The notes beneath the pieces were generated by a model that saw only the letters and a list, made by a program, of their open reading frames with translations, was not told the DNA's origin and made no database searches. Positions 7,028-12,317 of a DNA stretch of 12,317 nucleotides are shown one piece after another; position 1 is the first letter of the stretch; each line of letters opens with the position of its first letter. The position numbers were made by a program, and so were the translations under genes. Source of the DNA: CAYQTE01 sp964420285 (GTDB lineage Bacteria > Planctomycetota > Phycisphaerae > Tepidisphaerales > Tepidisphaeraceae). Where the stretch lies: contig CAYQTE010000104.1 in NCBI GenBank assembly GCA_964420285.1, positions 1 through 12,317 on the forward strand. The letters are read 5' to 3'.

Positions 7028-7738
7028 TCAAGGCGCGACGCGATCGACCTTCCAACCTCCCTGGGCCGTGCGGACGTAGCAAAAGCGGTCGTGCAACCGG
7101 CTGGGACGGCCTTGCCAGAATTCGAGGCGGTCGGGATTCAACAGGTAGCCGCCCCAGAAGGGCGGGAGGGGGATATCCTGGCCGGCAAAGCGGGATTGGA
7201 CCTCGCGGAATCTGCCTTCCAGGGCGGCGCGATCGGGCAGAATTTCGCTTTGAGGCGATGCCCATGCGGCAAGTTGGCTGCCCGGCGGTCGGGAATGGAA
7301 ATAATTTGCGGATTCTTCCTTGGACAGTTGCGTCACCCGGCCGGTGATGCAGACTTGACGCTCCAGATCACGCCAGTAGAAGGCGAGTGCGGCGCGGGGA
7401 TTGGCGGTCAGTTCGCGGCCCTTGCGGCTTTGGTAATTGGTGAAGAACGTGAACCCGCGGGCATCGACGCCCTTGAGCAGCACCATGCGGACGGACGGCT
7501 GTCCTTCGATATCGGCCGTCGCCAGCGCCATCGCGTTGGGATCGATCGACTTGCCGGTGAACAGGCCATAGAACGCCTTGTAGAGATCGATGCCGAATCT
7601 GCGGAGGCGACTGGATCGCGAGCCGCCGGCCTGAGCGAACCAGTTCTGGAACTGGACGATCGGGTCGTCGGCCAGGTCGGCGCGGTCGAGGCTGGCCAGT
7701 CGATATTCGCGGCGGAGATCGGCAGGATTCATGGCCAT
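7028..7738 (-). CDS. pdxH: Pyridoxamine 5'-phosphate oxidase
   Basis: PdxH uses FMN and oxygen to convert pyridoxine or pyridoxamine 5'-phosphate to pyridoxal 5'-phosphate, the last step of vitamin B6 synthesis and salvage. The family signatures run the length of the 236-residue protein: LRREY (8-12), DPNAMALATAD (66-76), RMVLLKG (84-90), FFTNYQSRKGREL (98-110), LERQV (125-129), YFHSRPPGSQLAAWAS (146-161), PPFWGGYLL (192-200), EFWQGRPSRLHDR (206-218) and the terminal WKVDRVAP. The C-terminus is complete. About 22 extra residues (39-62, containing RRFGIDLYKAFYGLFTGK) sit between the first helix and the DPNAM strand compared with E. coli PdxH. The start is the ATG at 7738; a second ATG two codons later is equally possible. 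There is no Shine-Dalgarno. It is divergent from the acyl-CoA synthetase gene and 76 bp upstream of the sigma gene. Confidence 0.96.
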   Translation of the reverse strand: MAMNPADLRREYRLASLDRADLADDPIVQFQNWFAQAGGSRSSRLRRFGIDLYKAFYGLFTGKSIDPNAMALATADIEGQPSVRMVLLKGVDARGFTFFTNYQSRKGRELTANPRAALAFYWRDLERQVCITGRVTQLSKEESANYFHSRPPGSQLAAWASPQSEILPDRAALEGRFREVQSRFAGQDIPLPPFWGGYLLNPDRLEFWQGRPSRLHDRFCYVRTAQGGWKVDRVAP

Positions 7739-7861
7739 AGTGTAACCGCTGACCGTTCAATCCGAAGAATTCTTGCCCAAGCCGCCCCATCGAGAATAAG
7801 TGTCCCCCCTACTCTTTGCATAGGGGATTTCGCTGATGCGAAAGTTTTGGCGAGTGATTTA
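7739..7861. promoter_or_regulatory. Divergent promoter region with two palindromes
   Basis: This 123-bp space separates the divergent pdxH and acyl-CoA synthetase/GNAT genes, so it must hold promoters for both unless they are leaderless. It contains a 10-bp palindrome AAGAATTCTT (7765-7774) and an inverted repeat TTTCGC-TGAT-GCGAAA (7828-7843) that ends 18 bp before the ATG at 7862. No good -35/-10 pair was found on either strand. The palindromes could be operators, but palindromes this short also occur by chance. Confidence 0.4.
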
Positions 7862-10618
7862 ATGGTATCCATTATGCGAGAACTAAAACCAAACGCTGGA
7901 ACACGGCCTCAGCCGGCAACGGCCGGATCCCCACGACCCCTGGACGCGATCTTCGCGCCGCGCAACATCGCCGTCATCGGCGCTACCGAAAATCAAGGCA
8001 GCGTCGGTCGCACGGTGCTGTGGAATCTGGTGACCAGCCCGTTCGGCGGCACCGTGTTTCCCGTGAATCCCAAGCGGCCCAGCGTGCTGGGTATCAAGGC
8101 CTATACCGATATTTCCAAGGTTCCCGAACAGGTGGACCTGGCCGTTGTGGTAACGCCGTCGGCCGCGGTGCCGGCCGTGATCGGGCAGTGCGCCGACGCC
8201 GGCGTGAAGGGCGCGATCGTCATTTCCGCTGGATTCCGTGAACAAGGCCCGGCGGGATTGGAACTGGAATATCGCGTTCTGGAACAGGCCCGCCGCGGCG
8301 GGATGCGCGTGATCGGGCCCAACTGCCTGGGCGTGATGAACCCGCTGACCGGGTTGAACGCGACGTTCGCCAAGGGGATTGCAAAGCCGGGCAACGTGGC
8401 CTTCATCAGCCAGAGCGGCGCACTGTGTACCGCCATTCTCGACTGGAGCTTCAGCGAAATGGTGGGCTTCAGCGCCTTCGTATCGACGGGCTCGATGCTC
8501 GACGTCAACTGGGGCGACCTGATCGACTATTTCGGCGATGATCCCAAGACCCGCGCCATCCTCATCTACATGGAATCCATCGGCGATGCCCGCGCCTTCC
8601 TCTCGGCGGCCCGTGAAGTGTCGCTGAACAAGCCCATCATTGTCATCAAGGCCGGCCGCACCGAGGCCGCCGCCAAGGCCGCCGCCAGCCACACTGGCTC
8701 GCTCACCGGCAGCGATGAAGTGCTGGATGCCGCGTTCCGGCGCTGCGGCGTGCTCCGCGTCGATCAGATTTCCGATCTGTTCTCGATGGCCGACGTGCTG
8801 GCCAAGCAACCCCGACCGCCGGGAAATCGCCTGGCGATTGTGACCAACGCTGGCGGCCCCGGCGTATTGGCCACCGATGCGCTGCTCAACAGCGGCGGCG
8901 AACTGGCGGCGGTGTCGACGGAGCTGCGGCAGAAGCTCGATGCGTTCCTCCCGCCGCAGTGGAGCCACAACAATCCGATCGACGTGCTGGGCGACGCCGC
9001 CCCGGACCGAGTGGCCAAGGCGATCAAGACCGTCGCCGACGATCCGACCAACGACGGCATCCTTGTCATCCTCACGCCGCAGGACATGACCGATCCGACG
9101 CAGACGGCCGAGGCCGTCAAGGCACTGGCGAAGCTGGAAGGCAAGCCGCTGCTGGCAAGCTGGATGGGCGGCGCCGACGTGGCCGCCGGGCGCGCGATTC
9201 TCAGCCGGGCCGGCGTTCCCACGTTCCACTTCCCCGACGCGGCCGCCCGCGCGTTCACGTACATGTACCGCTACGCCTACAACCTGCGCGGCCTCTACGA
9301 GACGCCGGCGTTGGGTGGTGAAGACGAAAAGGGCGTCGATCGCGCCACGGCCGACAAGATCATCGGCGCCGCAAGAGCTTCGGGTACCACGCTGCTGGAC
9401 GAATTCCAATCCAAGCGGCTGATGGAGGCGTACGGTATACCGGTGGTCAAGACGGTCACGTCGACCACATCCGCCGAGGCGGTCAAAGCGGCCGAGGCGA
9501 TGGGCTTCCCCGTGGTCGTCAAGCTCTATTCGCACACGATCACGCACAAGACCGACGTGGGCGGCGTGAAACTCAATCTCGCCAGCGGCAAAGAAGTCGC
9601 CAAGGCCTTCGAGGAGATTCGCGAATCCGTCACCCGCATTGCCGGGGCCCAGCATTTCCAGGGCGTCACCGTCCAGCAGATGATCGATGCCCGCAACGGC
9701 TATGAACTGATCATCGGCAGCAGCCCCGATTCGCAATTCGGGCCGGTGCTGCTCTTCGGTCTGGGCGGTCAGCTTGTGGAAGTTCTCAAGGACCGCGCCC
9801 TGGCCCTGCCGCCGCTCAATGCCACGCTGGCACGCCGGCTCATGGAGCAGACCAAGATCTTCAAGGCCCTTCAAGGCGTTCGCGGCCGCAAGCCCGTCGA
9901 TCTCGATCTGCTCGCCCACATCATGGTGCGGTTCAGCCAGCTCGTGATCGAACAGCCGGCGATCAAGGAAATCGAAATCAATCCGCTGCTGGCGACGAGC
10001 GATCGCATTGTGGCCGCCGACGCCCGCACCGTTCTCTGGGGCGCCGACAAGAAGGACGCCGATCTCCCTCATTCGGCCATTCGCCCCTATCCCACGCAAT
10101 ACGTCAGCAAATGGTCGCTGGGCGACGGCATGGCGATCGATATCCGGCCGATCCGCCCCGAGGACGAGCCGCTTCTGGTCCGCTTCCATCAGGAACTTTC
10201 GGATCGCAGCGTGATGTTCCGCTATTTCCACCCGATTCATTTGAGCCAGCGCATCGCCCACGAGCGGCTGATCCGCGTCTGTTTCAACGACTATGACCGC
10301 GAACTGGCCCTGGTCGCCGAAGGCCGACGCCCCGACAACGGCGAGCGGTTCATTCTCGGCATCGGCCGCATGAGCAAGCAGCCCGCCGGCAAGGACGCCG
10401 AATACGCGATTGTGGTCAGCGATGCCTGGCAGAATCGCGGGCTGGGAACGCAGTTGCTGAAGTTGCTGGTGGATATCGCCCGCAACGAGAAGATCGCGCG
10501 GCTCAGCGGCATGATCATGTCGCAGAACGTCGAGATGCAGCACGTGGCCGAAAAGCTCGGATTCAAACTGACCCGCGACCTGTCGGAATCGACGCTGCAG
10601 GCGAGCATCAATTTGTAG
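7862..10618 (+). CDS. NDP-forming acyl-CoA synthetase fused to GNAT acetyltransferase
   Basis: A 918-residue fusion. Residues about 27-480 are the CoA-binding and ligase-CoA parts of ADP-forming acetyl-CoA synthetase (IAVIGATENQGSVGR at 36-50, VIGPNCLGVMNP at 150-161, FISQSGALC at 181-189, ASHTGSLTG at 275-283). An ATP-grasp domain follows (about 512-725: SHTITHKTDVGGVKL at 557-571, EIEINPLL at 703-710). The C-terminus is a GNAT domain (about 757-915) with the acetyl-CoA loop QNRGLGT (857-863). This is the architecture of Pat/YfiQ-type lysine acetyltransferases. H277 in SHTG, the usual phospho-His of active ADP-forming synthetases, is present, so the synthetase half may be active. The ATG at 7862 is chosen (weak GAG upstream); an ATG at 7874 is the alternative. 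The frame stays open to 7091 but there runs antisense to pdxH. Confidence 0.93.
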   Translation: MVSIMRELKPNAGTRPQPATAGSPRPLDAIFAPRNIAVIGATENQGSVGRTVLWNLVTSPFGGTVFPVNPKRPSVLGIKAYTDISKVPEQVDLAVVVTPSAAVPAVIGQCADAGVKGAIVISAGFREQGPAGLELEYRVLEQARRGGMRVIGPNCLGVMNPLTGLNATFAKGIAKPGNVAFISQSGALCTAILDWSFSEMVGFSAFVSTGSMLDVNWGDLIDYFGDDPKTRAILIYMESIGDARAFLSAAREVSLNKPIIVIKAGRTEAAAKAAASHTGSLTGSDEVLDAAFRRCGVLRVDQISDLFSMADVLAKQPRPPGNRLAIVTNAGGPGVLATDALLNSGGELAAVSTELRQKLDAFLPPQWSHNNPIDVLGDAAPDRVAKAIKTVADDPTNDGILVILTPQDMTDPTQTAEAVKALAKLEGKPLLASWMGGADVAAGRAILSRAGVPTFHFPDAAARAFTYMYRYAYNLRGLYETPALGGEDEKGVDRATADKIIGAARASGTTLLDEFQSKRLMEAYGIPVVKTVTSTTSAEAVKAAEAMGFPVVVKLYSHTITHKTDVGGVKLNLASGKEVAKAFEEIRESVTRIAGAQHFQGVTVQQMIDARNGYELIIGSSPDSQFGPVLLFGLGGQLVEVLKDRALALPPLNATLARRLMEQTKIFKALQGVRGRKPVDLDLLAHIMVRFSQLVIEQPAIKEIEINPLLATSDRIVAADARTVLWGADKKDADLPHSAIRPYPTQYVSKWSLGDGMAIDIRPIRPEDEPLLVRFHQELSDRSVMFRYFHPIHLSQRIAHERLIRVCFNDYDRELALVAEGRRPDNGERFILGIGRMSKQPAGKDAEYAIVVSDAWQNRGLGTQLLKLLVDIARNEKIARLSGMIMSQNVEMQHVAEKLGFKLTRDLSESTLQASINL

Positions 10619-10725
10619 TGATGCGATAATCGCGGATCTGGTCACGATCTCCCCGACGGCGCTCCGCCGCGGGACCGATTGGCTTTTTGGGCATGGCCTC
10701 AACTCATTGCCCGAGGAGAACTGTC
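10619..10725 (+). repeat. Intergenic gap with small inverted repeats
   Basis: The 107-bp gap between the synthetase and propeller genes contains GCGAT-A-ATCGC (10623-10633) just after the stop, CGGCG-CTC-CGCCG (10657-10669), and GGGCA/TGCCC (10689-10693 and 10708-10712) next to the ribosome-binding site. The second hairpin has no T-run directly after it; five Ts come only at 10684-10688. It is therefore not a clear intrinsic terminator. No promoter for the next gene could be assigned. Confidence 0.3.
10713..10719 (+). promoter_or_regulatory. Ribosome binding site of the propeller gene
   Basis: GAGGAGA lies about seven bases before the ATG at 10726. It is the best Shine-Dalgarno in the window and fixes the start there rather than at an in-frame codon at 10687, which would put extra polar residues before the signal peptide. 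Confidence 0.75.
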
Positions 10726-12078
10726 ATGGTTGACTGGAAGACGCGAAGTATGACGGCGGTCGCATTGCTTGCCGCGATGCTTTTGATCGGTCGAGATGCC
10801 ACCCGTGCCGCCGATCCGGCCGCCGCACCCAGCGCTACCCAGCCTTCGCAGGGTCTGGCCCGGTTTCTGCCGACCAATGGAAACAACGTCTATTCGGATG
10901 CCAAAGGTCTCTTGCGATCATGGCCGGCCGCGGGTCCAAAGGAACTTTGGCGGCAATCGATCGGGCTGGGCAAGAGCGCTGTGGCGCTGCGCCAGGGCCA
11001 GTTGTTCACGCTGACGCAGATCGACCTCAAGCAATATGCCCTGTGCCTCGACGCCGCCACCGGCAAGGAAATCTGGCGGCAACTGCTGATCCCATCGGAC
11101 AACCATCACCAGGTGAAAGGCCCAGTCAGCGGGCCGCTGGTCGATGGCGATCGCGTCTACTTCTTCCCCTATTTCGCCGAGAACGGCGACATGTATTCCC
11201 CGCGCTGCCCGTGCATCTGCCTCAAAGCCGACGACGGCTCGATGGTCTGGAGCGAAGGCAAACTCATCAACTGCTCGGAAGGAACCACCCCCCTCATCGT
11301 GGGCGATGTGCTCTATATCGGCGGCGGCGGCAAGGACAGCGTGCTCCAGGCCGCCGACAAATTCACCGGCAAGCTGCTGTGGAAGATCGGCGAAGAGCTC
11401 GATGCCGGCGGGCCCAAGGTCTATGTCGATGGCGCGTCGATTGTGTATCAGGAAGTCGGGGGGATCTCGCAGATCGTCGTCGCGGTCTGGCGCAATGACC
11501 TGATGGGCGTGAACGCCAAAACCGGAAAACTGCTCTGGCACTGGAAATTCGTCAAGCCGGCCTCGTCGGGAATGGTGCCCACACCCGTCGCCATCGGTGA
11601 CCGCCTGCTCGTCTCCGCCAGCCAGGCCGCCTCGAATTACATTCAGTGCCTTCAGATGGTCCCCAAGGACGGCGGCCTCGAACCCCATCTCGTCTACGAC
11701 AGCGATCACCTCCAATGCAACCAGTACCACACCCTGAGCGTGTGGCAGGGCGCGATCTACGGCTTCGGCCGCGGCAATAATACCGATGCCCTCCAATGCA
11801 CCAATTACGACGACGGCAAACTCCTGTGGCAGCAGGAAGGCAGCGACTGGCGGCGCGATCGCCAACTCACGATCGCCGACGGCCTGATCTTCGCCATCGA
11901 CACCAAGGACGAACTGGTGCTTCTGGACGCCAGCAACACCGCCTACAAGGAACTCGGCCGGGTCAATCCGGGCATCAAGATGGGCATCCCCCAACAACCC
12001 ATGATCTGCAACGGCCGGCTCTTCCTCCGCGGCGAAGATGCCCTGGTCTGCTATCAGGTTGGCGAAATACAGAAGTAG
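10726..12078 (+). CDS. Secreted PQQ-like beta-propeller repeat protein
   Basis: A 450-residue protein with an N-terminal Sec-type signal (charged start, hydrophobic core about 9-21, possible cleavage after TRA at 26-28), so it is probably exported. The mature part is built from PQQ-like propeller blades marked by repeated 'D..TGK..W' turns: LDAATGKEIW, LKADDGSMVW, ADKFTGKLLW, NAKTGKLLWHW and TNYDDGKLLW. Such propellers serve either as PQQ-dependent dehydrogenases or as binding scaffolds (BamB-like). I see no separate dehydrogenase signature, so scaffold or unknown function is more likely. A CPCIC cluster lies in the second blade, just before LKADDGS. The start is fixed by the GAGGAGA site. 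The gene follows the synthetase by 107 bp on the same strand and converges on an RTX-like gene. Confidence 0.88.
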   Translation: MVDWKTRSMTAVALLAAMLLIGRDATRAADPAAAPSATQPSQGLARFLPTNGNNVYSDAKGLLRSWPAAGPKELWRQSIGLGKSAVALRQGQLFTLTQIDLKQYALCLDAATGKEIWRQLLIPSDNHHQVKGPVSGPLVDGDRVYFFPYFAENGDMYSPRCPCICLKADDGSMVWSEGKLINCSEGTTPLIVGDVLYIGGGGKDSVLQAADKFTGKLLWKIGEELDAGGPKVYVDGASIVYQEVGGISQIVVAVWRNDLMGVNAKTGKLLWHWKFVKPASSGMVPTPVAIGDRLLVSASQAASNYIQCLQMVPKDGGLEPHLVYDSDHLQCNQYHTLSVWQGAIYGFGRGNNTDALQCTNYDDGKLLWQQEGSDWRRDRQLTIADGLIFAIDTKDELVLLDASNTAYKELGRVNPGIKMGIPQQPMICNGRLFLRGEDALVCYQVGEIQK

Positions 12079-12112
12079 GTCCGCCTCGCGTCCCACTTTC
12101 CGGCCAGCGCCA

Positions 12113-12317
12113 TCAAGCCAGCGTTATGTTCCCCGGCGGAATCACGCCGCTTTCAATGATGTAGTTGTCGCTTGAGCCATAGATCAGACTGTCGTTGGTG
12201 GCCGCACCGGCGAAAATCTGGTCGGCCGTTCCATTCACGGCGTAGAAGATGTTGTTGCCCTGACCGCCGTAGAACTGGTTGGTGCCGGCGCCGCCGTTGA
12301 GGGAATCGTCGCCGAGT
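12113..12317 (-). CDS. C-terminus of RTX-like calcium-binding repeat protein (partial)
   Basis: Reading the minus strand inward from the window edge gives an open frame of 68 codons ending in TGA (12115-12113). The peptide contains GDDSLNGGAGTNQFYGGQGN, then NIFYAVNG and DQIFAG, and ends PPGNITLA. The GGxGxxxFxGGxGN pattern is that of hemolysin-type (RTX) nonapeptide repeats, which bind calcium in secreted or surface proteins. The 5' part lies outside the window, so length and other domains are unknown. It is convergent with the propeller gene, with 34 bp between the stops and no hairpin there. No start codon is visible, so it could be missed by gene callers working on this fragment alone. 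Confidence 0.75.
   Translation of the reverse strand, partial: LGDDSLNGGAGTNQFYGGQGNNIFYAVNGTADQIFAGAATNDSLIYGSSDNYIIESGVIPPGNITLA

Noticed and set aside
7091..7861. Plus-strand in-frame extension of the synthetase/GNAT gene upstream to 7091
   Set aside because: It runs antisense through pdxH, which has full family motifs. The peptide has no family resemblance, and the synthetase domain begins only after 7862.
7883..10702. 939-residue minus-strand open frame opposite the synthetase/GNAT gene
   Set aside because: Its composition (rich in His, Arg, Gly, Val) is that of an antisense shadow in GC-rich DNA, and it covers a clearly coding plus-strand gene.
10918..12096. 392-residue minus-strand open frame opposite the propeller gene
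   Set aside because: The plus strand has a signal peptide, a strong ribosome-binding site and repeated propeller turns; the reverse frame has none of these.

Overview
The window is GC-rich bacterial chromosome with compact, mostly single-strand gene blocks. It has no insertion sequences, CRISPR arrays or phage genes. Several features suggest a planctomycete, possibly of the Phycisphaerae type: a large signal peptidase I with a zinc-ribbon and a long insert, a GH28-like beta-helix enzyme, a PQQ-type propeller protein, an ECF sigma/membrane anti-sigma pair, few Shine-Dalgarno sites and frequent GTG starts. This placement is inference from gene content; no phylogenetic marker is present.

Layout. 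Positions 40-7738 are all on the minus strand. Read in the direction of transcription they are: pdxH (pyridoxamine-phosphate oxidase), an ECF sigma factor, a one-pass membrane protein that is probably its anti-sigma factor, lepB (signal peptidase I), tRNA-Ser(CGA), a Tat-lipoprotein GH28-family enzyme, a 124-residue one-pass membrane protein, and a membrane-anchored metallophosphoesterase. pdxH is divergent from a plus-strand gene for a fused NDP-forming acyl-CoA synthetase/GNAT acetyltransferase (7862-10618). This is followed by a secreted PQQ-like beta-propeller protein (10726-12078). The last 205 bases hold the 3' end of a minus-strand gene for an RTX-like glycine-rich repeat protein, convergent with the propeller gene and running off the window.

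How the genes may work together. The sigma and anti-sigma genes (60-bp gap) form a likely regulatory pair, and lepB lies 95 bp downstream in the same orientation. The neighbours encode exported or membrane proteins, so the common theme is the cell envelope and secretion. pdxH (cofactor salvage) and the acyl-CoA synthetase/acetyltransferase (carbon metabolism or lysine acylation) are metabolic genes with no visible link to that theme. I see no obvious new multi-gene system. The most unusual items are the domain architectures of LepB, the metallophosphoesterase and PdxH, the loss of canonical substrate-binding residues in the GH28 protein, and the retained histidine in the synthetase/GNAT fusion.
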